DNA from: Rhodospirillales bacterium 47_12_T64
Lineage (GTDB): Bacteria; Pseudomonadota; Alphaproteobacteria; Kiloniellales; Kiloniellaceae
DNA: 16,343 nucleotides
Assembly (NCBI GenBank): GCA_002162915.1
Contig: MABB01000006.1
Location: 1 to 16,343, forward strand
Reading direction: 5' to 3'
The translations under genes were made by a program, and so were the position numbers. Of the stretch, positions 7,601 to 14,290 are shown in pieces. Within the stretch, counting starts at the first letter, position 1. Each line of letters begins with the position of its first letter. The notes under the pieces are model-generated. The model was given only the letters and a program-made list of their open reading frames with translations, was not told the DNA's origin and searched no databases.

Positions 7601-9048
7601 CTTATATTGGCACTGAGGCGCTCACCCTGTGCCCGTAACAAAGGAATGTTGAGCAAGCCACTTTCAAGGATGTAGACACTATCCAACTCCAACCGCAAAT
7701 TATGCCCAAGCAACCCTGCAGCTTCTGGCGGTAAGCCGCTAATCTCTGTCAGAGCAACTGAGCCAGTAACAGGAATGGTTTCCATATGATCTAGAAGAAG
7801 GTCAGAGCTGATACTCCCAATAACGTCTCCCACCGTCAGCGTTTCATCCAGCGCCACACCCCCGGCCTGAAAGGTTGCGGTAAGATTGATGTTCTGGAAA
7901 GTGCCCGTTGCATCCAAATCAAGATTACCACGAGAAAGGGTCGCCGGAGCTATCAGCCTGTTCAGCTCTGAGGGCTGCAACAAATTGCTGCTTACATTGA
8001 AATCCAGAGTACCTTGCTCCAGATCCACCGCCCCAACCATAGCGATATCAAGCGCAGTATTCTTGATTTGGGATGAAATCAAACTCACAAGATTTTTTTC
8101 ATGATCCCAGAAAAGTTGGGCATCCAAAGTCGCCCGTCTGTCATCTATCAACGGAATTGAAGACGCCAAAGCTTTGTCTAACTGTACGCCACCAGAAAGT
8201 TTTAGGTTTATGCTGTTCTCATCTCCGGCCTCTCCAAAATTATGACCTGAACTATGTAGAGACAAATCGCCGCTGAACAGAGACCCCGCCTGCGCGTCGA
8301 TCTCTCCGTTCCAATCATTTATGGGACCTTGCCCAATAAAATTCACATTGATTTCGGGATAGTTGGGCAAATCAAGAGCCCGGGCGATTAAGCCCCCTTC
8401 GGGTTCTATCAATTTTACATCAACAGATAGGGTTTCTGCTTTGGGGTCGTATTCAACCTTAGCTGTGACGGAACCTTCATGAGCATCAAGCTGGATAACA
8501 TCCAATGAGCTACGAATAACGCCTTCAACCTCACTTTTGAGATTCATTGATAATCTTAAAAGCGCCTCACGCCCTAAAACAGATTCAGCGATATGAACTT
8601 CCGCCAACTGAATTTCAGTAAGGCTGATGTCTATCGGTAAAGGCAGGAATGAGCCACTGCTCTCTTCCTCTTGCGTTGAAGCAGGAATGACAGGTTCGCG
8701 TTTCAGATCAAGAGACGATAGCAAAACCCTGTTGATTTTTAGCTTGCCACCAAGAAGTGCCAAAGGCGACCAGTCCAGTGAAACATTTTTGATTTCAAGC
8801 CAATCTCCTAAGGGATCTCTTAACAGGAGACGACTTAGAGAAAAGCTCGAAAAAAGATTACCCTGAATATGGCCAACCTCAAGGGAAAGCCCCTCAGGAT
8901 CATAAACCACCTGCTCAATCTGTCTCGCAACGGTCTCACGGCCATTATCCGTTTGTAAATAAAGATAAAGGCCCGCCAGAAGTGCTAATACAAATATCAA
9001 AGGAGTAAATGTAACAGCAGCAATGGTTCTTATTCTACCAGGCTTCAT
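4654..9048 (-). CDS. tamB: Translocation and assembly module protein TamB (DUF490)
   Basis: A 1464-residue protein, in the normal TamB size range. An N-terminal signal anchor (about residues 7-31, IAAVTFTPLIFVLALLAGLY) fixes it in the inner membrane. Roughly 1,100 residues of repetitive short beta strands follow, which in this family form a long hydrophobic groove across the periplasm. The C-terminal TamB/DUF490 domain is the last 330 or so residues, with VFIRGKGLDSEWEGQ, then GYLSPVRGLFSFAGKDFEL, LLGGTEIDPELNLSA and the ending FWKWDY that engages the TamA barrel. With TamA it helps assemble outer-membrane proteins; TamB-like proteins are also linked to phospholipid transport to the outer membrane. 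I chose the ATG at 9046-9048: it lies one base after the tamA stop, implying translational coupling, and puts the anchor at the N-terminus. An open GTG start further up would overlap tamA. Confidence 0.96.
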   Translation of the reverse strand: MKPGRIRTIAAVTFTPLIFVLALLAGLYLYLQTDNGRETVARQIEQVVYDPEGLSLEVGHIQGNLFSSFSLSRLLLRDPLGDWLEIKNVSLDWSPLALLGGKLKINRVLLSSLDLKREPVIPASTQEEESSGSFLPLPIDISLTEIQLAEVHIAESVLGREALLRLSMNLKSEVEGVIRSSLDVIQLDAHEGSVTAKVEYDPKAETLSVDVKLIEPEGGLIARALDLPNYPEINVNFIGQGPINDWNGEIDAQAGSLFSGDLSLHSSGHNFGEAGDENSINLKLSGGVQLDKALASSIPLIDDRRATLDAQLFWDHEKNLVSLISSQIKNTALDIAMVGAVDLEQGTLDFNVSSNLLQPSELNRLIAPATLSRGNLDLDATGTFQNINLTATFQAGGVALDETLTVGDVIGSISSDLLLDHMETIPVTGSVALTEISGLPPEAAGLLGHNLRLELDSVYILESGLLNIPLLRAQGERLSANIRAALATRENTASAEVSLFVDDLSSVAPVQGKLLAKASLQSLNIASEMSGKITLQAQQLDLNNPDIQALVSSEPAMTADVNLSDESLQITSVALALPTATLGGSIEFPLNFESLSGEIEAVMEDLGSLNKLAGIDLKGAAKLKSTLSGPLSDPELRGTFLISDLNLEQNALGNLETSYQAKNLASGAEGTFEVRLAYPRVPTDLALAFSLPGYTELKLSDINLKALTSSVSGALTIPFDGMPITGGLKGNLPDLASLADVFDIEARGNGIADVTLSNKQGQQHLALDLTGRNLSAAADGPVIKSFTMAVTSTGDLSDPALVITAKASDISVGDRVVEQVGFAAQGKIKNAEFTFGLSSSSKPALQLKGQGEFSLPASKQITATKFQISALNGSLAQKEIILRTPLALIQDKGVTRITPFELSFDRGTLTGSGELGEKSATADLKIRTFPLDLLTLVAPELEITGTLEGDARVVLMPENNQGQFSLTAANVQLAGDENTSLPPLTSRLTATLDKGRVDFKSQVTGLEPSTIEAYGSVPVTIGFTPLTFDLLDDQPVTGGLKVDSDIKNLWRYLALDTQDMTGQLYVDTQFSGTLLNPQISGGAKVTKGRYENVEFGTLLRELELEATIQNNQTLLLKAAARDNKDGSLKAGGTIGFQDLLNPLVDLNIQLTNLTALDQDQISVQTDGNIEIKGTPAGLTVAGDVTTREININIGSAVAPSVVSLDVTEKNRPGAIVSSDKKEEEPPSKVALDLVLSMPRKVFIRGKGLDSEWEGQFTIKGTADTPVIEGYLSPVRGLFSFAGKDFELQKGKITLLGGTEIDPELNLSAIYEAGNVTAVVSINGTTTNPKVSFSSPDGLPEDEVLSQVLFGKAAGKLSPIEALQLASAIASLSGKINSGGGIVDFARETLGVDVLSAGTNSETGDAQVSVGKYINDSIYVGVDQGASTGSTRAKVQIELTPNITLESETGQTADSKVGVFWKWDY

Positions 9049-9049
9049 C

Positions 9050-10948
9050 TCAGAAGGCCTGGCCAATGCTGATGTAAAACTGGAAAGCATCGTCAACATC
9101 TTCACGGCGGTTCAGAGGAACTGCAACATCAAGCCGAATAGGGCCAATGGCTGTATAGTAGCGCAAACCAAGGCCTGCCCCCCACTGGAAATTTTCGGAA
9201 AAATCTGGAACGACACTATCATAGACATTGCCACCTTCGATAAAAGGCACCAAACCTATATCTTCGGTAACCTTTATTCTGGCCTCTGCGCCCACCTCAA
9301 TCACAGAACGACCACCAACGGGGTCGTCGCTAGAATTCAGCGGACCAACTGTCTGATGTTCATATCCCCGGATAGAACCGCCGCCGCCTGCATAAAACCT
9401 TTTAGTCGCCGGAATATCGCGTGCGCTGTCGCCTGCTATCGCACCCACCTTACCGCGTGCAGCCAAAACAAGTTTATCGTCCTTCAATACGGAGTAATAG
9501 GTAGAGCCATCAATCTCGGCGCGGAGGAAATTCGGAGATGTTGCGTCCAGGCCCAGATAAGGCGTAGCTGTTGTTCCAAAACGAAACCCTTTGGTTGGAT
9601 CAAGTAAGTCGTTCGTCGAATCATATCTCGCGCTTAAAGGTAAGCTGGCAAAAGTAAAGTTTTCGGTATCGTCTTCATCTTGAATTTCAGAAAGTTCGAA
9701 CGAAAGGCCTGCGCCCACGATCCAATTGTCTCGCCACTTTCTTTCCAACCCGGCAGTAGCACTAATAGATTGTTCTTCATAAGCTTCGGTATTTTCCCGT
9801 CTCAGATTAACATCACTATGAAAACTCTGATCAAGGCGGAGATAGTTCGGCTTAACAAACCCGACCTTAAATTGCTGCCGAATCTCGGCAACAGTAAGGT
9901 CAGCTCTTAGCTTTTCACCTTCGCCAAAAATATTTCTGTTTTCCCAGAAGAACTGTGTCCCTGCTCCTTCACTGGTCGAAAAGCTTGCACCCAATCCAAT
10001 AGACTTGTGATCTCGTTCGACAAAGTTGAGAATAATCGGTGTGACACCTGTTCCCACCTGTTCGACACCACTATCTCCAGTGCCATCACGAGGCTTCAGA
10101 TGCACGGCTTCAAATAATCCTGTATGCAGATACGTTCGACGTAGTTCGTCAATAACCTTGGCATTGTAAAGTACCCCTGCTTTCCATCTTGCCAACTTTA
10201 CCAAATAGCTGGCTTCGATGGTTTTCAAACCTTCAAACTGTAGGTTTCCCATGACCAAACGTGGACCTTCGTTTAAAATCAGGGTGGTTTCCATTTTTTG
10301 GGTAGCAAAATCGACAACAGTTTCCTGATCAGCAATTTTTGCATCGGGATACCCGTGATCGGCCAGAATAATCATCGCCTGATTTTGTGCGCTTATAATG
10401 TCTTCTGAGCGCGCAACCATACCAAAAGCAATCCCAAGATCTGATAACTTAAGAGCATCGGGAATCAAGCGACCTGATATAAAACGGATATCAAATTTGC
10501 TAATATGGAACAGAGGGCCCGGATCGATCAGAAAAGAAACCTTAATTGGATTTTCAGTTTCATCGACATCAAAGGTAATTTTGTTATCGTAGAATCCTTC
10601 AGAACGTAAAACTTTGTCAAAGTTATCCTGATCTTCCCGGACACGCCGCTTAAGAGCAGCTAAACTTGAGGGTGGCTTATCTTTGAGTTGTTCAAGACGG
10701 GAGGATTGAGACAGGAGTTCCATTAAACCCCCATCAGATAAATTCTCGTCAGAAATACTAACTTCGTAGGTTAAGGCAACGTTTGTCACGACTTCAGAAG
10801 CGTTTTGACTTTGTGCCTGGACAGGATCGACCAACACAAACCCCGCCACTATTGCCAACGCAGGCGCCAAGCAGAAACTCTTAAAAGAAAAGTATTGGAG
10901 TTTTTTAGAGCTTCGTAAAAGGTTCGAGATCCATCCGAGGCAGGTCAA
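9050..10948 (-). CDS. tamA: Outer-membrane translocation and assembly module protein TamA (Omp85 family)
   Basis: A 632-residue Omp85-superfamily protein. Residues 1-45 form a signal peptide with a long basic n-region (KKLQYFSFKS), a hydrophobic core at about 27-40 and a VQA cleavage site. POTRA domains occupy about 55-300. A C-terminal 16-strand-type beta barrel begins near FVERDHKSIGLGASF. The barrel shows the IRGY motif of the Omp85 lid loop at 526-529 (GGGGSIRGYEH) and the final outer-membrane strand FQFYISIGQAF ending in Phe. It works with TamB encoded immediately downstream. The only start giving a full signal peptide is TTG at 10946-10948, supported by AGGGAAG about 8-9 nt upstream; the next in-frame ATG is near residue 76 and would lose the signal. 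The promoter was not confidently found. It is divergent from amtB. Confidence 0.95.
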   Translation of the reverse strand: MTCLGWISNLLRSSKKLQYFSFKSFCLAPALAIVAGFVLVDPVQAQSQNASEVVTNVALTYEVSISDENLSDGGLMELLSQSSRLEQLKDKPPSSLAALKRRVREDQDNFDKVLRSEGFYDNKITFDVDETENPIKVSFLIDPGPLFHISKFDIRFISGRLIPDALKLSDLGIAFGMVARSEDIISAQNQAMIILADHGYPDAKIADQETVVDFATQKMETTLILNEGPRLVMGNLQFEGLKTIEASYLVKLARWKAGVLYNAKVIDELRRTYLHTGLFEAVHLKPRDGTGDSGVEQVGTGVTPIILNFVERDHKSIGLGASFSTSEGAGTQFFWENRNIFGEGEKLRADLTVAEIRQQFKVGFVKPNYLRLDQSFHSDVNLRRENTEAYEEQSISATAGLERKWRDNWIVGAGLSFELSEIQDEDDTENFTFASLPLSARYDSTNDLLDPTKGFRFGTTATPYLGLDATSPNFLRAEIDGSTYYSVLKDDKLVLAARGKVGAIAGDSARDIPATKRFYAGGGGSIRGYEHQTVGPLNSSDDPVGGRSVIEVGAEARIKVTEDIGLVPFIEGGNVYDSVVPDFSENFQWGAGLGLRYYTAIGPIRLDVAVPLNRREDVDDAFQFYISIGQAF

Positions 10949-11078
10949 TACTGATTTCTTCCCTAATAAAAATTATCCGCTCTCACGGTAGGACCTCTGA
11001 TAGACAGTGTCCAGCGCAAGAAATGCTTAGATGCCTTATTTACAGCGATTGTTTCCGTTGTTCAATTCGTGCAAATAC

Positions 11079-11100
11079 CTATCAAAAATCTATCAAGAAT
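11079..11100. repeat. 11-bp tandem repeat (CTATCAAAAAT / CTATCAAGAAT)
   Basis: Two adjacent 11-mers at 11079-11089 and 11090-11100 differ at one base. The period equals about one helical turn, which would place two bound monomers on the same DNA face. A binding-site role is inference; the stretch is AT-rich and short enough to be accidental. Confidence 0.4.
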
Positions 11101-11143
11101 ATCTGTAGAAAAAGATCCTGAAATTACATTATAAAAACAAACT

Positions 11144-11205
11144 ATAATTGATGCCTAATTATTAATCACTACCTAAGTGTTGATTAATAATTAGGCATCA
11201 ATTAT
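11144..11205. repeat. Perfect 25-bp inverted repeat with 12-nt loop
   Basis: The left arm spans 11144-11168 and starts ATAATTGATGCC. The right arm spans 11181-11205 and ends GGCATCAATTAT. All 25 positions pair, around a 12-nt loop (CTACCTAAGTGT). Neither side has a proper T-run for an intrinsic terminator, and neither flanking gene ends here. The centre is about 145 bp upstream of the predicted amtB sigma54 start, an enhancer-like distance. No target-site duplication beyond a possible TA is apparent. It could be an operator, a cruciform or RNA hairpin, or a small mobile-element remnant. Confidence 0.9.
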
Positions 11206-11292
11206 CAAAAACGCACAATCAACCATCATGTTCGAATGCCATATACAACAACTAACCTGCTGTTTTAATTAAATACTATCGTAATTTTAAAG

Positions 11293-11308
11293 TTGGCACG
11301 TTTCTTGG
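11293..11308 (+). promoter_or_regulatory. Sigma54 (RpoN) -24/-12 promoter of amtB
   Basis: TTGGCACGTTTCTTGG matches the sigma54 consensus TGGCAC-N5-TTGC with the correct spacing. The only deviation is the last base (G for C in the -12 element). The predicted start is near 11320, giving a leader of about 30 nt. RpoN control fits an ammonium transporter induced by nitrogen limitation through NtrBC, although no clear NtrC site is seen upstream. Confidence 0.8.
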
Positions 11309-11350
11309 ATTTAATCAGGTAGTCCCAGAACGCAAAAAATGGAAAAAACA

Positions 11351-12733
11351 ATGTCCAGCTTTCTCAATCCCAGAAAAAAAGTTGCCGCCCTCGGCGCTTC
11401 TTCAGTTGCTCTGATGTTATTCGCCCTACCTGCTCAAGCTGCCGTCACTGAAGAAACAGCTTTTGTATTCAATACCTTCTCATTTCTCGTAAACGGCGTT
11501 CTGGTTATGTGGATGGCCGCAGGCTTTGCCATGCTCGAAGCTGGCCTCGTTCGCAGTAAAAATACCGCAGCAATCTGCCTTAAGAATATCGCGCTTTATT
11601 CAGTCGCAGGCCTGACGTTCTATCTGGTAGGTTACAACCTGCTTTATACTGGCGTTTCAGAAGGTAGCTTCAGCGGCTTTATCGGCACCTTCTCCTTCCT
11701 TTATGATTCAAGCGATGCTGAATTCGCTCTCCTTTCTGCTGATGCGACAACCGAAGAAATGATTACTGCGGTAACATCAAGTGGTTATTCAGTCATGTCT
11801 GACTGGTTCTTCCAGATGGTTTTTGTTGCAGCAACAGCATCCATTGTTTCAGGCACACTGGCTGAACGTATCAAATTCTGGCCCTTCATGATCTTTATCT
11901 GCGTTCTGACCGCAATCATCTATCCAATTCAAGCTTCCTGGAGCTGGGGTGGCGGCTGGTTGTCCGAGCTCGGGTTCAGTGACTTTGCCGGCTCCAGTAT
12001 CGTTCACTCTGTCGGCGGTTGGGCAGCGCTCACCGGTGCAATCATCCTCGGTCCGCGCAAAGGCAAGTTCTCAGCCGATGGCAAAGTAAAGCCAATCCCG
12101 GGATCCAACCTTCCTCTCGCAACGCTGGGAACATTCATCCTTTGGATGGGATGGTTTGGTTTCAACGGCGGCTCACAGCTTGCTCTGGGTTCTGCTGCTG
12201 ATGCTGTTGCAATGGCTATCGTTTTCGTAAATACAAACATTGCCGCTTCTGCCGGTGTTGTTGTCGCCATGTCACTGACCCAGATTCTTTACAAAAAGAT
12301 CGACCTGACAATGGCCTTAAATGGCGCGCTTGCAGGCCTTGTTGCAATCACTGCTGGTCCTGATGTTTCCCACGCTTACATGTCCGTCATTATCGGCGGC
12401 ATCGGCGGAGCAATCGTTGTCTTTGCCGTACCTCTTCTCGATCGCCTGAAAATCGATGATGTCGTTGGCGCAATCCCTGTACACCTTTGCGCCGGTATCT
12501 GGGGCACTCTGGCTGTTGGTATCTTCGGTTCCGGCGACATTGCCTCGCAGCTTACCGGGATCGTTGCCATTGGCGCCTTTACCGTTATCTGCAGTGCAAT
12601 CGTTTGGTTTGCCCTCAAAGCAACGGTTGGAATTCGGATTTCGGAGGAAGAAGAATACAACGGTTTGGACGTAAGCGAACTCGGACTGGAAGCTTATCCC
12701 GAGTTTGGCAGAGGTTCTCAAAAACTCGTTTAA
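11351..12733 (+). CDS. amtB: Ammonium transporter AmtB
   Basis: A 460-residue Amt/Mep/Rh channel. A cleavable signal peptide (MSSFLNPRKK, hydrophobic core, AQA site after residue 30) precedes about eleven membrane helices. Pore residues are visible: the conserved Asp of SDFAG (D211), the twin histidines H219 (SSIVHSVGG) and H378 (VHLCAGIWG), LAERIKF after the first Phe-gate region, and WFGFNGGS. The cytoplasmic tail ISEEEEYNGLDVSELGLEAY is the conserved segment that mediates trimer coupling and binding of PII proteins. The ATG at 11351 is preferred because GGAAAA precedes it at short distance; an in-frame ATG at 11339 would add four residues and lacks a ribosome binding site. Control is probably by the sigma54 promoter upstream. 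No glnK lies beside it, so PII must be encoded elsewhere if it regulates this channel. Four stem-loops follow the gene. Confidence 0.96.
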   Translation: MSSFLNPRKKVAALGASSVALMLFALPAQAAVTEETAFVFNTFSFLVNGVLVMWMAAGFAMLEAGLVRSKNTAAICLKNIALYSVAGLTFYLVGYNLLYTGVSEGSFSGFIGTFSFLYDSSDAEFALLSADATTEEMITAVTSSGYSVMSDWFFQMVFVAATASIVSGTLAERIKFWPFMIFICVLTAIIYPIQASWSWGGGWLSELGFSDFAGSSIVHSVGGWAALTGAIILGPRKGKFSADGKVKPIPGSNLPLATLGTFILWMGWFGFNGGSQLALGSAADAVAMAIVFVNTNIAASAGVVVAMSLTQILYKKIDLTMALNGALAGLVAITAGPDVSHAYMSVIIGGIGGAIVVFAVPLLDRLKIDDVVGAIPVHLCAGIWGTLAVGIFGSGDIASQLTGIVAIGAFTVICSAIVWFALKATVGIRISEEEEYNGLDVSELGLEAYPEFGRGSQKLV

Positions 12734-12760
12734 TTTAAACTCAGTCTCTCAACTGACGCA

Positions 12761-12790
12761 GGTGGTTTCACGAAGCTGTGTGAAACCACC
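12761..12790 (+). other. Stem-loop 1 downstream of amtB
   Basis: GGTGGTTTCAC (12761-12771) and GTGAAACCACC (12780-12790) form a perfect 11-bp stem around an 8-nt loop. It starts 28 nt after the amtB stop and is not followed by a T-run, so it is more likely an mRNA 3'-end stabiliser or part of a structured RNA than a terminator. Confidence 0.8.
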
Positions 12791-12829
12791 AGAGGTGTCT
12801 TGATTCCCCTTTCAAGGCACCTCTTTCTC
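12791..12829 (+). terminator. Stem-loop 2, probable weak intrinsic terminator
   Basis: AGAGGTGTCTTGA (12791-12803) pairs with TCAAGGCACCTCT (12812-12824) over 13 bp with one G-U wobble and an 8-nt loop. It directly abuts stem-loop 1 with no gap. The following TTCTCC is pyrimidine-rich but only weakly terminator-like. Confidence 0.55.
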
Positions 12830-12832
12830 CTT

Positions 12833-12875
12833 AGGCCCTGCAGACCGCTATCCGAGCTCTTTCCTAGCAGGGCCT
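12833..12875 (+). other. Stem-loop 3 downstream of amtB
   Basis: AGGCCCTGC (12833-12841) pairs perfectly with GCAGGGCCT (12867-12875) across a 25-nt loop. CTA and TAG inside the loop could extend the pairing. There is no T-run after it. Confidence 0.6.
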
Positions 12876-12881
12876 TAACTT

Positions 12882-12916
12882 ACCGCCTGTTGCCCCCCGC
12901 AACAGGCGGTTTTTTT
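12882..12916 (+). terminator. Strong rho-independent terminator
   Basis: ACCGCCTGTTGC (12882-12893) and GCAACAGGCGGT (12899-12910) form a perfect 12-bp GC-rich stem with a 5-nt C loop. A run of seven T follows (12910-12916). This is a textbook intrinsic terminator ending amtB transcription or that of a small RNA from the stem-loop array. Confidence 0.93.
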
Positions 12917-13033
12917 ATGTTCATTTTAAATTATCGTTTCTTTTCTCTAGCCACGCTCCCGCCCGAATTGGTATTTATAGGTTCAGTTTGTTCTCGCCGC
13001 ACCCGGCATAAGAGTTAGAGGTTAATAACTACT

Positions 13034-14290
13034 GTGATCACCCGTCATTTTGTCGATCGTCAGAAGCTTCAGGAAATTCACCCCTTTACGCGGCTTTCAG
13101 CCCTATTGAGTGATACCCCTCCTGGTCGGTCTCCCCTGTCGGATGGCAAGCCCATTAACCTCTCCATTGGCGAACCTCAAACCCAACCCCCAAGCTTTGT
13201 CGCAAAGATCATATCAGAAGCTGCTGCAGGATGGTCTCGTTACCCTCTGTCAAAGGGAACCGTAGATTACCTCAGTGCCTGTCGTGACTGGATGGAAAGG
13301 CGCTATAACCTTCCCCAGGGAATGATTGACCCAGCGAAACACATTATAGGTGTCCCTGGTACGCGCGAAGGCTTGTTCATGACGGCCTTGACCGTACTAC
13401 CGCTTACCAAAGCAGGAGAAGAAGCCCCCGTCTTCTTAATACCTAATCCCAGCTATCAGGTTTATACTGGTGCCGCTGCAGCTGCGGGTGCTGAAGTTGT
13501 TACGGTAAATGCAACACGTGAAAGTGGCTATCTTCCCGATTACACCAAAGTGCCCGAAGATATCCTCAAACGCACCGAACTTTGTGTTCTTTGCAGCCCT
13601 TCAAACCCGGAAGGAGCTGTTGCCGACCCACAAAGAATTCGCGCCCTCATTGATCTGGCCAGAAAATACAATTTTGTCGTCGCATTTGATGAGTGTTACG
13701 CAGAAATATATACAGATACGCCACCACATTCTGCTCTCGAAGTTGTCGCTGATCTGGGCGGGGATTTGAGTGGTGATCTCTCAAACGTTCTCATTTTTCA
13801 TTCTCTATCCAAACGTTCAAGCGCTGCTGGCTTACGCTGTGGATTTATTGCCGGTGACGAAAAATGGATATCAATGATCAACACCACCTGTCAGGTTGGT
13901 GGCGCGGGCGTCCCTCTTCCCGTGCAAGCTGCTGGCACACGCCTGTGGGAAGACGAGGAGCACGTCATTGAAAACCGTATACGCTACCAACAGAATTTCA
14001 AACTCGCCGAGGAAATTTTAAGCGGCACAATTCCTGTTGAAGTCCCCAAGGGCGGCTTTTGCCTTTGGCTTGAAGTTGGGGATGGCGTTAAAACCACAAA
14101 AGAACTATGGCAAGAAGCTGGCATCCGCGTTATGCCGGGTGCCTACATGAGTCACAGGGATAAGACAGGCTCTACTCCCGGCGATCGTTATATTCGCTTG
14201 GCCCTCGTCTATGATGCTGATTATATGGCAATCGCTCTTATGAAAATAAGAGATGTTCTTGCTCAGGGCTCTAAAGGAGACATCGCCTAA
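13034..14290 (+). CDS. Class I/II PLP-dependent aminotransferase, DapC-like (probable succinyldiaminopimelate aminotransferase)
   Basis: A 418-residue fold-type I aminotransferase. Motifs in order are NLSIGEPQTQPP (residues 42-53), the cofactor phosphate region GVPGTREGLF (106-115), SPSNPEG (188-194, with N191), FDECYAEIY (218-226; D219 contacts the pyridine nitrogen, Y222 its ring oxygen), SLSKRSSAAGLRCGF (257-271) with the Schiff-base lysine K260 and R268, and RYIRLALV near the C-terminus. The overall pattern resembles alphaproteobacterial DapC enzymes, which transfer an amino group from glutamate in the succinylase route to diaminopimelate and lysine, but substrate cannot be proved from sequence. 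The GTG at 13034 is the only reasonable start: an in-frame TAG lies at 13016-13018, and a GAGG stands 12 nt upstream. Its stop overlaps the ftsK start by one base, indicating a shared transcript. Confidence 0.9.
   Translation: MITRHFVDRQKLQEIHPFTRLSALLSDTPPGRSPLSDGKPINLSIGEPQTQPPSFVAKIISEAAAGWSRYPLSKGTVDYLSACRDWMERRYNLPQGMIDPAKHIIGVPGTREGLFMTALTVLPLTKAGEEAPVFLIPNPSYQVYTGAAAAAGAEVVTVNATRESGYLPDYTKVPEDILKRTELCVLCSPSNPEGAVADPQRIRALIDLARKYNFVVAFDECYAEIYTDTPPHSALEVVADLGGDLSGDLSNVLIFHSLSKRSSAAGLRCGFIAGDEKWISMINTTCQVGGAGVPLPVQAAGTRLWEDEEHVIENRIRYQQNFKLAEEILSGTIPVEVPKGGFCLWLEVGDGVKTTKELWQEAGIRVMPGAYMSHRDKTGSTPGDRYIRLALVYDADYMAIALMKIRDVLAQGSKGDIA

Larger units (their letters stand above)
10949..11350. 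other. Divergent regulatory region between tamA and amtB
   Basis: This 402-bp non-coding gap is AT-rich. It contains the tamA ribosome binding site, an 11-bp tandem repeat, a perfect 25-bp inverted repeat and a sigma54 promoter, all listed separately. Two TATAAT hexamers flank the left end of the palindrome, one per strand (minus 11128-11133, plus 11143-11148), but neither has a good -35. I see no open frame of note, no glnK gene and no recognisable NtrC (GCAC-N-GTGC type) site. Confidence 0.6.

Noticed and set aside
5312..8866. Several 60-130 codon plus-strand frames inside tamB
   Set aside because: They are antisense shadows of a long, well-supported gene and show no signature of their own.
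9023..9607. 194-codon plus-strand frame opposite the 3' end of tamA
   Set aside because: It is Cys/Arg-rich and lies antisense to the conserved TamA barrel, so it is a shadow frame.
11144..11205. Reading the long palindrome as an intrinsic terminator
   Set aside because: Both flanking genes point away from it, no gene ends there, the stem is AT-rich and the plus-strand downstream sequence is A-rich rather than T-rich.
12800..13018. 72-codon plus-strand frame after amtB
   Set aside because: It runs through three stem-loops including the strong terminator, has an improbable composition and no ribosome binding site.
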